Shown one piece after another: positions 24,800 to 37,440 of a stretch of DNA of 64,000 nucleotides (position 1 is its first letter; every line of letters starts with the position of its first letter). Below the pieces are notes generated by a model. The model saw nothing but the letters and a program-made list of their open reading frames with translations, was not told where the DNA came from and did not search any database. Where the stretch lies: positions 20,001-84,000 of the forward strand of contig JADWOT020000732.1 in assembly GCA_036345935.2 (NCBI GenBank). Direction: 5' to 3'. The position numbers were made by a program, and so were the translations under genes. Source of the stretch: Taenia hydatigena. Taxonomy: Eukaryota; Platyhelminthes; Cestoda; Cyclophyllidea; Taeniidae.

Positions 24800-25750
24800 C
24801 TAAAAGGTAGTTTCTTTAAACGCTGTCCCGAAAACATGTAAATTCGCACATTTAAGTAAACTGTGCTTAGATTATTGATAACACCGTTGGCAGCACCATG
24901 AATGCATTTTTCACTTTTACAAACAGCTTCGTTACCTCCTTTTTTAGCACTTCTTTATTCAATACATGAATACATACGTGTAATAATCTGCAATGAAGTG
25001 CTGTGCGAAGGAATGTGATGTGGTGGTATAGGAGCCGACTGTCCGAAATAGCACGAATGTGCAGAAGAGAGGACCAAAGTAGAGATGGTTGAGGTAAAGC
25101 AAAGTGTGCCAGCGACCCTGGGCTTTCCACTTCCGTCACCAGCGCGTGTAATAACCCTGACCAACGGAGAATAACCTCGATGGAGTGCCTAAACCCAAGG
25201 GCATCTACGCGCGGTTGTCGCTGACGTTCGTTCTCCTCATGCAAATTACTACTTGACCCTCAGCTCTCATGACTTCCCCTTTCTGTCATACCGTCCCAGC
25301 TACTCCCCACAAATCACTAATTGAATCAGATTCAGCATTCGTTTAGTGTTACAGTAAGCACGTTTCGTCGGCGGAGAGGAGAGCACTGCTTTTTTCAACC
25401 GCAACTGTGCGCTTCAAGATGTTTGCACTGCTTAAATCGATGACAGGATTTCGTATTTCGCTAAACACCACCATTCAAGGTGGTCATATTAACCCACAGA
25501 AGTACACTGAACGAGAGTTCTTGCGCCTACGCATTTGTGTTCTTCTTCCTTCTAAGTCATACTAACCTCCAGTAGGTTATTAATTTCTCATCCGCTGTCT
25601 GCGTGCCTTTTTTTAAATTTTGCTCTACATAGTTGCGCATATCCCAATCTTGTTCATTAAGTATCAGTCCCTATCCTTTCCCCTTGTTCGATTGCTGCTC
25701 TGCGTTAAACACATTAGAAGTGCTGAAATTAGTGCTGTAAAGTGACTCAA
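24800..25750 (+). repeat. Dispersed repeat A, copy 2
   Basis: It runs from ccgaaaacatgtaaatt (about 24825) through the ggctttccacttccgtcacc and catctacgcgcggttgtcgc landmarks to the ttgttcattaa block near 25650, in the same order as 59870-60740. The D part is absent. Confidence 0.75.
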
Positions 25751-27224
25751 AGCACCAATTGTGTCGCCACAAATGTTAAAATAGCAAAGGTAAATATTAC
25801 AAATGAACGCGAACTCAGAAAAGATAACCAAGATTAATCGCTTCGAAAGCAGCCTTTGCGTGTAGAGTTACCGAATTGTTTTGAAATGTGAGTGTCACCA
25901 AGCTATTTTACTCTTCTCTTCACTACTTTATTCTCCATTCGGAGCTAATTTGATGCAGTTAAGGGTGTTAGATACATACGGCTTTGTTCGAGCTCCATCC
26001 TCATAAGCGTGTGAGTTCACCTGGCTTCAACTCCAATTTGGACCACAACTGATGGTCTTGTCTGCCAGTTATGGCTCGATCCTCGTTGTTTCTGCATATT
26101 CGGTTGCTTCATTTCGGCAATCTTATGGATTGAGAGAAAAAATCTCTTTTAACGTCAAGCTCTAGAGGGCACGAAACAAAGAACTCATGATTCTGATGAC
26201 GCTGCTGCAAACATGCGAGAGCATGTTTAAATTTTGATCGCAAGAATAGTATAAGCTTTAACAGTCAAATTACCTCCAATCATAAGCCTTATTTTGAATA
26301 AATCTGTCTCTTTGATTTCTAAAATTGTGTGTGGTATGTCTCTATGCTTCATCCTGAAGTCGCAAAACACCTCAGTCTGAAACATTTGATGCGACATGCA
26401 CTAAGAAATGCCTACACCAATAGGGTATTGGTTAACTATGTGCCAGATTATGTAGCCTTATCAGCCGAAATGGGCTGTACTTTTCTTTGCTGCTCAGTCA
26501 AAGAACTGCGCCCATGCTTGGCCATTCTTTTCCCTAGGCTAGTGTGGACATCGTCTGCATTTTGGCACTAAAAACCTCACGCAAATCTGCAAGTGAAGTG
26601 CTGCTCTGGTCGGAGCCGCATGCACGTCTAACCCTAAAACAATTCGGCAAGCTGGCTATTTTGCTTAAGTGACATCATGGTTAGAAGATGCTATGGACAA
26701 TCAGACATGAGTAAACAAGGGATGGGATGAAGGAATGGTTGAAGTAGTGCTCTTCATGAAGAGACTCAAAGAAATTGGTGGCGCCAGAGCTAATGGGTTG
26801 GGCAGCAGAGAAATGACCTGCGTAGGAGAGAAAAGCGAGCCGCCTTGGCATGAATCTCTAGGGCCCAAATTCGGTGTCTGGGTGAATTCCCTCACAAAGG
26901 GCGAGTTGTAGAAGACCTGTGGCATTTGGTGCAAATTGCATAATATAAAATGCACTTGTCAAATGGCTCTTTAATGGCGCAGAATAAAAGTCCTTAAGGA
27001 ATATAGAACGTATTGAAGGGAGGAGGGAATGCAAACTCTTAGTTTGTTCAAATCCGCTTAATCAAAAATTTTAAGCAACATTCTGTTAAAGTGTTGCTTA
27101 GAGACTAGTAGCACTTATCAGATTTCGGCATAGTTATTAGTGCATCAGTAGAGCTTTGCATAAAGATGCAAGTTAGGGAAATCAGTTTTCACAATGGTGA
27201 TGGCGATGCCACGAGCGCTGCAGA
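25751..27224. other. No gene recognised
   Basis: The plus-strand frame 26329-26571 (80 codons) is unassigned and unsupported by any second copy. Confidence 0.3.
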
Positions 27225-27500
27225 GTCAGTTCATGTTTATGTCTCTGAAAAAGAACAAGTGGCTGTACGATAGAGCACTGATGAGTGGAGAGTAAAACAG
27301 GAGCACAAAGAGAGTAGGAAACAGGACAAAAGGAAAGTGATGACAAGCGCGACAAAGTAAACCAGCAACCCTGAACATTCTATACCTGCCACTTGCATAT
27401 GCCTTAATCCAGAGCAGCGTAGCATAACTCCCAAGGCGTACTGAATCCAAGGCTATACGCGCGACACCACTATTAACGTATATTCTCTCTTCACTCTTTG
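27225..27500 (+). repeat. Dispersed repeat A, diverged partial copy
   Basis: The order agcaaccctgaacattctat, cagagcagcgtagcataac and ggctatacgcgcgac corresponds to the central part of the other plus-strand A copies (for example 29150-29260), with much lower similarity. Confidence 0.5.
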
Positions 27501-28879
27501 TATCACAAATGCCAATTTGTCTCACCTCGGCATAAGATTAAAGAATGCAACGCGAATTCATTATTCCCCATTCAAAGTCTGCAATGAGGCGAGACAACAA
27601 TCACACGTTGTTAGATATCGGCAACAACTCATTTAACATTCCAGACCATGGAGGCATTACCTTGATATCATCACCTATTCTCTTTAGCTCATCTCACTAT
27701 TCGTAATCAAATTCCTTCGGTTCTTCCACTTGCTCATTTAATTTATTTTGTCTTTAATGTTCCTTCTACACACGGTTCGACTTCTAAGTCAAATTCCTAC
27801 AGCAGTGAGTGGCGATTTTGCCAGCCACCAAACACATTCATTGTACTGTTCCTGCCAAAAGAGATAGTGTTGAGAGCCCACTTTCATAGTTGTATTGTTG
27901 ATTTTATGGCGCGAATTTGCTATTGTAGAGTTAGTCTTTTCCAGACGACAAGCCATTCTGAAATCTGTCGACATTTTGACACAACGTCAGGTAGGTCATA
28001 CTACCATTCAAATCACATTAATTAACTGAGGGGATTATGAAAGTACGAAGTAGTGGGCATCTCTGCGATTGAGTGCTTCAAGGAAAGAGTAATGTTATTG
28101 AGAGCCCTAGCCCATTGGATGCTGGACACAAGGGACTTATTAACAAGTGTTACAAACATCGAAAAACAACTGCGACATCGTCTCTCTAAAAGATAGATTA
28201 GTGGCATTTTTTCTGCTAGAAGGAATCTACAGTTCATCGCGCTCATCAACGAGGGATTAAATAAACCAATCGAGATACCACTCAAAAGGAAAGACATGCC
28301 AGAATGTAGATGCTCCTATCACGAGTGTCTGATTAAAGAAATGAACCCTTTGGCAAACACCCTCCAGACTTCAGTTATGACAAATGAACAAGTTGCACTT
28401 GATTAGCATATGCTGAAAGTGCAAACGATTTCCTATTTACTCCTCCAAGAGACTAGACAGCTGTATTGGAGTCGACTGGGCTAGTAGTATTCGCGCACGC
28501 CTGGAACAAATCAACCCCTTCAACCTCCACACTTCAACCACGTGCTCCACTAATAAAGACGTTGTTCATGTAAGCACTGTAAACTCTAGTTAGGAAATCA
28601 TTTAGCCACTCCCGAAGCACGCGACTGATCCAATAGGACTGTCAGGAAATTTAAAACAAAACCTGCCAAACAACTTGATGCAAAGAGCCGACGCGACAGC
28701 AAGCAGAAAAAATCAAAAATGTTGAGTTTACAAATAAAGGCGCATTAAGTGCATAAATACAAAAACAATGCGAGAACGAAGACAATAAATCAATGAAAGA
28801 TAAAAGATAGGTGACTACGTGAATGTGGGATGAAAATTGATATAAGTGGCTGATTACCTTGTATTGTGCGCTTACACGC
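27501..28879. other. No gene recognised
   Basis: Unassigned sequence with short frames on the minus strand only (27789-27974, 28022-28297, 28651-28881). Confidence 0.3.
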
Positions 28880-30540
28880 ATTTATCGTCTAATGAAGCTA
28901 CCAGCAACACCATGAACACAGCGTCCAATCTAATTCCCGTCACCACTGCTGCTTCCTTCAGTGTTACCTTATTCAATGCAGCAATATATATGCATGATGA
29001 TCTGCAATCAAATACAATGTCAAGGAATGTGATGTGATGGAATAGGAACTGACTGCACAAAATGGCATAAAAGAGCAAAGAAAATTGTCGAGGAATGAAG
29101 GGTACCACGGAGAACTGAAGCAAAGTTCGGGTGACCAGAGTGCAGTAAAGTGCGCCAGCCATCCCGAGCTTTCCACTTCCGTCTCTGATGTGTGTACCAA
29201 CTCAGACCAATGTAGCATAACCGCAGTGGGCGCCAAATCCACAGGCATCTACGCATGGCTATCGCTGACAATCACTTTTCTCTAATAATTGTTACTAAAC
29301 TCTCAACTTTTCTTACCAACTGCATGTTCTAGTGCTCTCATTCTCTTTTATGCCATCCCAGATGCTCCCCATAAATCACTAAGAATTTTAGCTTCTTTAC
29401 TATTTATTTGGTGTTACGGTAGGTCACAAATATGCACTTCGAGATGTCCACGCAACCTTTACCGGGGACAGGATTTCGCACTTCACTGAATACCATGTTT
29501 TTCTAGTTAACATGTCAACCTACACAAAATGCGTCAAAAGGAAATTCGTGCGCCTGTGAATTTAATTAATTTAATTTAATTCAACTAATTAATTAATTAA
29601 TGCTGACCCCCATTCGATCGTCAATTTTTTATTAGCTGCCTGTGTGTCTTTTTCGTAATTCGCTCTGCAAAGCAGCACATATTTCACTCTTGCTCATCAG
29701 GATTCATTCTACAACCTCTTCATTTGCTCGTTTGCTACTCTGCATGCCACCCACTGATAAGCAGACAAGCAATGATAATCCTGACACAACTCCGTAGAAT
29801 AGAAAAAAAGTTAGTGCTTACGAAAACGACTTTCACCTTTGACTTGAATTGGGCCACCGAGATGTGACTAAGAACAAACAAGTGACCAAATGAGTCCGTT
29901 GATGGCATGCTAGCCGACAAGGGAAGAGAAAGTCGTCTACACTTTGTGAGAATGTGTCTACCGGAAGCATTACAATCACTGCACTAGCATTGCTTGCGAA
30001 TTTGCCTGTACCATGAAAGTTGTTCCGTGTTGGAGATGCAATGCCTCCAAGTACCTTCTCGATGATATCGTCATATTAACCCGATCGTGGTTACAAGTTC
30101 CATTTCTCACATTTTAGCTACACACACCTTTCCATGTTTTACCTTACTTGCTTCAATCTTTCTATCTATCTCCCTTATTTCACGGTTTTGCTACTCCATA
30201 TGTTTCATACGTGTGGCGTCGAATCGGATCGCACCACAATTCATCGTTGCATATTCGCCCCCGACCAGTCAATTTACTCACACCTCTTGCTTGGATGATT
30301 TCCATCCCAAGAAGAATAGGCTTCCAAGGTGCAGTTATTTAGAAATATCTTCTGCAAGTATTCATAAAGCGCATTGTTAAATAGCCCCCATGTCACGAAT
30401 TTCTTAGAGCTAAATTGCTCATGTTCATGAGTTGTGTATGGAGCCTAGTCACAATTTTAAACAGATAAATGAGCGTGCGTATGCGAGGATGCGTATGAAC
30501 TGTGCTGATAGTCTTAGTTGCCTCGTTAAAATCGCGACCT
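28880..30540 (+). repeat. Composite repeat A-D, longest plus-strand copy
   Basis: The A landmarks (caacaccatgaa at 28903, gatctgcaatcaaat, gctttccacttccgtc, ggcatctacgc) are followed by the cacttcgagatgt block (29435) and ttagtgcttacga (29811). The D block then follows (tttctcacattttag near 30100, ctcttgcttggatg near 30285), ending at aaatgagcgtgcgtatg (30465). A 29555-29602 (TTAAT)n-like AT run interrupts it. The same order at 59.86-61.3 kb shows this is one element; neither copy has a long open frame. Confidence 0.7.
29555..29602. repeat. AT-rich simple repeat (TTAATTAA-type)
   Basis: A run of ttaatt/aattaa units with only two C residues in its middle. Confidence 0.8.
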
Positions 30541-31009
30541 GTGCCATAATAGAAGGAATATTGGTGGACAAATTAGCGTTGCAATAGCAGCCGCATTAGA
30601 CGCAACTTCACACGCCATTGCCTCAGCCACATCCCCTTTTTCAGGGAAAACTTACCACTAAGAAGTATTGAGTGCTATGAGTGAACAAAATGAAATAGTG
30701 GATCTATTGGAGGTTGGCTTTATAGTGTGCATTGACAAAAGCCCAAAAAGGCTCATAACTATCTAAAACTAATTTTGAGGTTGGGCCTTGCACTTCTTGG
30801 AGCATTATATGCAACCCATGCTATCGTTCATGTTGATGCTTCAATCACAGTTCCATGTTCCATCATTTCTTTTATTTTCTCGCGATCTCAGCAAAGGAAT
30901 ACCATCTTATTGGTTGATGACGATTGAAATGAATTCCTCATTGCATTGCAGCTGTTAGGATTTTTGAGCGCCAATCGTTTAGCAATTCCTTCTCACGCTT
31001 TTTTTACGC
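30541..31009. other. No gene recognised
   Basis: Unassigned sequence; no repeat partner or frame of interest. Confidence 0.3.
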
Positions 31010-31160
31010 AGAAAAAAGTGGAAAAGAGGTTGAGACATTAAAAGCATGCCAGATGAGCTTCCTCCTTAAATGTGTGTATTAGCAAGCACTGTGCACATGT
31101 TCAGGTGCTCACCAGCTGTGGAGCTGAGGAATGTCATGAGCGTGCTGTAAGTGCCTTTTT
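31010..31160 (+). repeat. Fragment of the PHD-like remnant (family G)
   Basis: The block tgtggagctgaggaatgtcatgag and agtgcc matches ttggagctgagaagtgt (59178) and the reverse complement of 42690-42730. Homology stops at about 31160, before the zinc-finger-like part. Confidence 0.45.
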
Positions 31161-31329
31161 TCACCGCGTTATATTTATGTCTATTATTTGTGACGCTTTA
31201 TAGCAGCAGGATATAGAAAAGTGGAGTGTCAACCACATGGCTTGTGCTATTTCGAGCATTCGCTTAGCACTTAAACGGCTTCTGCATTTTTATGGTGCAA
31301 TAATATTTCTGGAAGTTTAGTGTTATTGA

Positions 31330-31965
31330 TGAGTTGGGGATTAGAATTGCCTCTTGGCTGTGTTTCACGAGTTTGTTTTGTGTGGGCGGCAATCTCAACT
31401 CCATATCTGGACTCACTCATTGAGGCTATTATAGGCACCTCAATGGTGCTCCTACGTGACGTCTCTTCTCATTTGTGTGCAATCCAAACTACTGCCTAGA
31501 ATATGATGCAATGAGAAGCAGTAATGTTGGAGGCGGTAGTGAATATTGAGGTCAGGATGGGGTCGACGGTGTCGTTCAAAAACAAACAAGTGCACCTTTG
31601 TTGATGTATTGTAAAATGCAGTCTTGCGGATTGCATCATCGGGTGCGTGGACAACTGCAACAAGCATTACAAAGTAAGGTGTAGAGAGAAGAAGAAAGAG
31701 TGTCTTGAATGAATTAAAGAATGAAAAAAAGGGGACGTAAAAGATAACAACTAAAGTATCATGTGTTTGGACTCGTAGGCACGCACACATACTAGGGTAG
31801 ACGAGTGCATGCGGAAGTGATGTAAGCAAAAATTGAAGCCCTGAATGAATGGAAGGGAGGTTGTGAGGAGCAGATACAAGAGTAAGGAAAAGGAGATGCA
31901 AATGGGATCCAATGGAGAAGTGCCTAGGCAAAACTCAATCGTTAGCTGGGCATGGTCTTGAAATT
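31330..31965 (-). repeat. Dispersed repeat F, copy 1
   Basis: On the minus strand this aligns with 40985-41620 on the plus strand. Shared blocks include gttgcagttgtcca, caacaaaggtgcac, cctgacctcaa, ttctaggca and attgcacacaaatgaga. Both copies encode a similar peptide over about 50 codons (VAVVHAP, TKVHL, RPHPDLNIHY) in the same frame, which hints at a coding origin such as a transposable element. The frame is closed differently in each copy. Confidence 0.65.
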
Positions 31966-32289
31966 AGTGTAATGGTGGATGGATTTCTCAATAAATGCAA
32001 ATAAAATAACCGATTGTCCAGCCGCTTTGTGACTTTGTCTGTCGAAAGCACTATAATCGCTCAATTAGTGTCACTTCAAACGTGCCATGACGGATATCAA
32101 CTGGGATGCAAAAGTTCGTCTGCTGTATGGTTTCGGATCTCCAAACGCACATTGCAGGATGTCGGTAACTAAAACAACTTTAGCCATAAATTCGCGAGCA
32201 AAGATTGGCCTAAAGGAATGTGAAAACGTTTTGACGACCCATATCTAAGCATTTGAACTGTTATATAAATGGATGATTAAAACTAGAAA

Positions 32290-32480
32290 GTAATGTGGAA
32301 GAAATTAGGGTGAGGAGAGGCGCATTAAATGCTAAATTGACATGTATTCAAAATGTTTTTTATTTGCATGCGTTGAAGTGTACCGATTTTGCTACTCACT
32401 TGGCAACGCTTCTTGCGATTAACGATGCATTTGAACTTGCATTCAACTACCTTCTGATGAGGCCACCGGTTGTAGAACGA
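32290..32480 (+). repeat. Short dispersed repeat H, copy 2
   Basis: The part 32390-32480 aligns with the minus strand of 15830-16000 (gatgcatttgaa, ctgatgaggccac). Confidence 0.4.
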
Positions 32481-32985
32481 ACAGGACACTCACTTTCACA
32501 ACCGACGTCACTACTTCCTCCTTTAACATTTCCTTATTTAATGCAGTAGTATGTATGCAAATAATCTGCAATCGAATAAAGTGTGAAGGGATGCAATATA
32601 ATGGGATAGGACCTGACTATACGGACTAGCACAGATATATGGAGAGGAGTGTAAAAGAATAAAGAGCAGTAGGAAGGACCAAAGTGAAATGCAGATGATT
32701 GAATTGCATTAAAGTGAGTCGGCAACCGCAGGAGTTTCACTTCGTTACCTTCCTGTGCTAACCCAGACTGGCGTAGCACGACCTCAGTGGGGCCCAAATC
32801 CACGAGCATCTACGCAAGGCTATCGCTGACGCCCTTTCACTCATACCAACGACCACTCAACTTTCAACTTCCCTTACCATCTGCATATTCTATTGATTCC
32901 CCTTTCTATTTTGCTGTCTTAGCCACTGCCGTAAAATTACTTATAACTTCAGTTTTTTACCACTTGTCTGGTGTTACCCTAAGAA
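32481..32985 (+). repeat. Dispersed repeat A, copy 4
   Basis: The landmarks ttaatgcagtagtatgtatg, aatctgcaatcg, ggagtttcacttcgttacc and gcatctacgcaaggctatcg occur in the same order as the other plus-strand A copies. Confidence 0.7.
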
Positions 32986-33099
32986 TTTTATGCCTAAATT
33001 ATTTTTTTCTGTTCATCCTACTAAACTCATTAACTTATTCGACGTATCCAAAAAATCACTTTATTTTTGTGTCGGAAATATTTGAAAAGCTTTAGCACT

Positions 33100-33545
33100 G
33101 TATGCGACTTTCCGTTACAAATCAGGTATTATTCGATCATGAACAATGCGCCCTTAGTCCTAAAATGACAGAGCTGTGCCAAAACCCATCAGTTAATGCG
33201 TCTAGTTCCACATGCTTCTTTCACGGATAATATTAAATACAGTACTGCACTTTGTTAATAAATTGATCAAACATGCATTATCTGAATTTGCGTTGATGGT
33301 GATGTAAGCCCCTTCTCAATTCTCAAATCTGTCACAAATGACGTGAGTTGTTCTCAAATAAGCCCGTATGGTATGACCAGATTCTAGTCTCATCGTGTGC
33401 TACAGTGACTAAAACGTCAATTCGTTATGAGCCCTTATCACGTTCCTTTACTTCACCGTCCGCTGTCTCCACGCCTTACTGAGTCGTTTGACAACCTGCT
33501 TAGGGAAGAAAGCTTCAGGCATAACGATGTTTAATATATGCCATA
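33100..33545 (-). repeat. Dispersed repeat C, copy 3
   Basis: This is inverted relative to 16855-17240 and 40120-40740 (cgatcatgaacaatgcg, tgtcacaaatgacgtgagt, ttcaccgtccgctgtctcc, gttgacaacctgc-type). The flanking frame 33571-33912 is unassigned. Confidence 0.65.
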
Positions 33546-35039
33546 GTAGACACACCACCTGTATACGAAAGTGGTCAACTTTGATGGGAGTTCTAGCTGG
33601 TCTGAAACGAGAAAAAATACGTCAGTGCTAAGTAAAATAAAACCAAGCATTACTGACGAAATGTTGGCGCTACTGGGTTGGGAAAGAAACACAGTGTGTG
33701 TGAGGCAACCAGCAATACTGGCATTAAGTGCTGTAAGTTTTTCAATCAATCAGCTGCACTGTTGCCGTAAGGCCAGTCCAATCCACCTTTCTGCTTTGGC
33801 TTCGATAACAGACTGGTTGAGTAGTCCTCTATTGCCAACATTTCATTCAGATAATTCCGCGTTGCCAAAAACTAAAATGCTGCCACTACTTTTGGAATTT
33901 ATTTTTTATTAAATTGTCGCACCTTCGAAATTGGAAGCAGCAGAAGAGGCAGCACCTGCTTCCCTCTAGAACGCACTTACAAATTCCGAATTATTTCGAG
34001 GGAAGAATAAGTCCATAATAGTAAATTACAGCTGATGCACATAGTAACTGCATCAATATACATCAGGATTTGTCCCATTTTGTAATCAATTTACACTGTC
34101 GTTGTTCATGGCATCTAAGTGCACGTACCTGCATGATTCGCTTCAAAGTGACGCGGCAGTTAATGATGGTATCTGTGGCAACGAGAAAAGACAAGAGAAT
34201 TGGAGACTTTAAGCAATAGTTTGACTACGGGTAGTTGGCTTCCCTTTCTCGTTGAAAAGCTGCATTTACTTATCAACATTTGAGCTGCTGATGAGGCCAG
34301 CAGACGTGGGATGACTTGATTTTAAATTCAACGGCGCATGAGATGATGTAATGTTTGCCGCCCTTGCAAAGTTTATTCAGTCCATTCGGTCAAATTGCTA
34401 ACGTGACGGACTCAAAGGCTATTAGTAGTTCCACTATGTAGGAATCTGACTGAGTTAACCCGAGAGTACTGTGTCAGGAACCTTAAAGAAGGTCATTTGT
34501 GACGCGAGTGCTGTGACGACTGGTTAGCGCCTTAAATCAGATTGTGGGTGGTAAAAGTCGCAAGAGTTGGACAGATGGATTCCACTTGTTGATCATGAGC
34601 TGAAAGATGATGGAAGTAAGGCTGTGCAATTCGGTAATATGCTTTGCAACTCTTCTACTTTATTTACTGGCAGAAGTGCTTACAATATCATCTAACTTTC
34701 ACGATCATCTCGCTCATTATGTCACCAACGCTGCTCCGCTTGTTACCCATACGATTTACACCTATAAGGAACAATGCGCCTCGTCTTTTTTTCCATATCT
34801 GCTTGGATTCTAATGCGCTACAAATAAAAGTAGCTATCAAGAATTCCTGGTTGAACGCGATACAAATGCACGCCAGACCGATCCGCATGATGCTGCCGGC
34901 GAGTACACTTGTAATCCCTATCCGCTAAGAAAAATACCAGCTGCATTGACTAGTCACAATGAGGAGTGCTCGCACAAATCAACGACAGTTTAAATTAACT
35001 AACTGTGCTATAGATGTTCATACGATAAAGAGCAATTAG
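33546..35039. other. No gene recognised; one tRNA-like segment
   Basis: Unassigned except for a tRNA-like stretch at about 34500-34575 (actggttagcgcctta, resembling a polymerase III A-box, followed by a degraded gattgtgggt B-box-like part). Overlapping frames at 34607-34928 are not claimed. Confidence 0.3.
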
Positions 35040-36290
35040 TAGGAAAATCGTAGCAATTATTTGAACAAATGGCTACTAAAAGAAAGCGATTTGATTTGAA
35101 GACGCAACTATTGGTCGTTTAATAAGCTTCATCCCAAGAGTGTTTGTTAATAGTCCAATGACATTATGGCTGCAGCTTCACTTTAGTGTTAGTAGTCAGT
35201 TTGGTAGAAATCCCGTTCATTGTATGCCCCATTTGAGCTTCTGATCTTCGGTTAATATAATTATGAAAAGGAAGTACGAGATGATGTTTAATCAGTTTTC
35301 GAACGTCTCAGTTTCTGCCTTAGAGCCCACCTCCTCCTCTTCGCTTGCCTCCAAATCATGCAACAATCAGCGTTGTATTGAGAGCGATTTGTCCAAATAA
35401 ACGCGGAAATTGTGACAACTATTTAATCAACATTTGACGCAGCATCTATGTAGGTTAACCAAATTAAAAGATGCGGTTCATATTTCTACTATGGATAAAG
35501 TGTGAGGGAGAACGAAAAGTTATGTGAATGGTTTGTAATGATAACTTGTCAACTATAATGTTAATTATCTCAAGTACAGCTTGAGCTATCATGTCTCGCT
35601 AGCTGTCACTGCCACCTGATGTGAACTCTTGAGGCCGTCGAACCAACATCGGAGTAATGACTACTTCCCTTGTAGGCATGAGCAACCATTGACTCTGCAC
35701 CACGCAATGGTTTAAAGCAAAAGGATGAGCTCTCGATCGAATGATGGGAAAGGGCTACGGTTGAATCCCTGAGTGCCTTACTGTCGCAGACTACTAATGG
35801 ATTAGCAGGAGGCTGGATTACCCTTAAGCTCTCAAGTAAAATAACTCAAGATAGACCGTGGAAATGGAAACCAGCTTATGTAAGAGTGGTTCACAGTATG
35901 TGTGGAGGACGTCGCTGGATAGAGTTCTGGTTCATTGATTTGCGAGGATGGCGAAAACCTGCAATTTAAATGCTTCCGGTCAAAGATGCTTGCACTCTTA
36001 GATTTACTGTAACAGGATTCCATTTGCATTTTCACTGCATAACCGCAAAAGTGAAGGCAAGTTGGTGTATTATATACCGCGATAAGAGACGCAGCACTAA
36101 GACGCTTTACAGCAATTCCTGTTACTCCATATTTTAATGTTACAATACTGAATTGCACGCAGACAATTAACAAACTTTTGCAATCACAGAATATAGAAAG
36201 CAGACAATATTATCGAGTTTCAGTATGTTCAGCATGATAAATTATACCTGGCTGAAATGCCAGTCTGCTCTTTTTACTTTCTTGTGTCAC
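35040..36290 (+). repeat. Dispersed repeat family B, copy 3, with internal replacement
   Basis: This aligns with copies 1 and 2 from gcaattatttga (35053) to ctgaaatgccagtctgctc (about 36255). The part corresponding to about 19640-19845 is replaced here by a tRNA-like insert (35698-35790). Similarity to the other copies is lower than between copies 1 and 2. Confidence 0.7.
35698..35800 (+). repeat. tRNA-like (SINE-type) insert within repeat B
   Basis: cacgcaatggtttaaagc resembles a polymerase III A-box region, and acggttgaatccctgag about 50 bases later resembles a B-box lacking one base. The stretch is absent from the other B copies, consistent with an inserted short element. Confidence 0.4.
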
Positions 36291-36849
36291 AGACCCCTAT
36301 ATTTTCTTTCAAGAGATGATAGTAAGGATCGATTCTTCAACAAGGACCACTTGACTCGAGAACTTGTGGACAATAGTCGCAAGACTTTTCCTTCATCTCT
36401 TCGAACTCCATTCAAAGCCAAGCACTAAATAAACGTATAGTTCTTCCTTTTAAAATTCATACGAATTAAAAGCGTGGATTTGGATGTTTAGCTTTCTGAT
36501 TTTGCTCCCTTTAAAAAAAGCAACACTTTCTTTGAAGCCGCTGTGTAAAATATTGCACTAATTTTGACTGCTTCAATTATGCCGATAGCTGCGATCGTTG
36601 TATACGGTAACAGGAACAAAAAGAGAGTCAACGGTTGTGGCTGTGCTAAAATTTCTGCACTATTCAATGGAAAACTTGGGCGTTTCAGTTCAGGAAGAGA
36701 CCGACCGAAAAGAAGCGTTGAACTCGATCTTAGTACCCTGACCGTTACATTGCCTACAAACATTATGATTGTTGCCAGTGGAACCAATCCTATGTTGGTA
36801 GATTGACATTTTCACCGGAACCACAGACGAACAACACTTTGAAGATGCT
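36291..36849. other. No gene recognised
   Basis: Overlapping frames on both strands (36488-36787 minus, 36564-36806 plus) cannot be told apart; neither is assigned. Confidence 0.3.
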
Positions 36850-37045
36850 TGCATAGGTGTGTGCAGTTTATTGACGTCAATCTCGATATCGCCGCATTCG
36901 CTGTCAACGCTGCCTTGAATTCCATATGACGGAATCTTGTGTCTTTACTCACCAACCGGAGGGAGGTTCACGTTGGGATTTCAATAGTCACTCTAAAGTA
37001 TGCCTAGCAGAGCTCACTGGAGCGCGCTAACCACACTCGCTAATA
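36850..37045 (-). repeat. tRNA-derived SINE-like element, copy 1
   Basis: On the minus strand gtgtggttagcgcgct (A-box-like, about 37040-37020) is followed by actattgaaatccc (B-box-like). About 100 bases further on lies ggcagcgttgacagcgaatgcgg. The same order occurs at 41950-42170 on the plus strand. The paired arrangement and dispersed position suggest a SINE with a tRNA head. Confidence 0.5.
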
Positions 37046-37440
37046 TCCTGGTTCCAGACAGAATGCTCACCATGAAGATCTGTCCATTTGGCCTAAGAAC
37101 TCAATCATCTTCACTTCAACTTGGCTAATGGTGATGTTATTAATGCCTTCTACATGACGTGGGTCAGATGCTCCACAATTTGCCCAAGCGCTTCTGAATC
37201 ATAGGACTGTGTGCCGCACAGTGTAGCTTCGTATCATTGCTAGTTGTGCGGGCAAAAATAAAGCATATGCGGTACAGTGAACCGTTTAAAGTGTACTTGA
37301 ACACTTTCTTAACCGCCAGCACCAAAAGACCCTTAATATTTGTAACCACGAATAAAGCCCTGACGTCGGAATAAGTGGTTAATAAGACCATTCATCAGAT
37401 CAGGGAGTCAACCATATATCATGTGCAAATCCGGGCATTT
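37046..37440 (-). other. Possible decayed PTB-domain-like coding fragment
   Basis: The minus-strand frame 37164-37391 reads with a strand pattern reminiscent of a phosphotyrosine-binding domain core (VVTNIKGLLVL, SLYRICFIFARTTSNDTKLHC). It is followed after a frameshift by an open run ending EFLGQMDRSSW. The match rests on pattern only, the second half of the domain is missing, and it could be chance. Confidence 0.18.
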
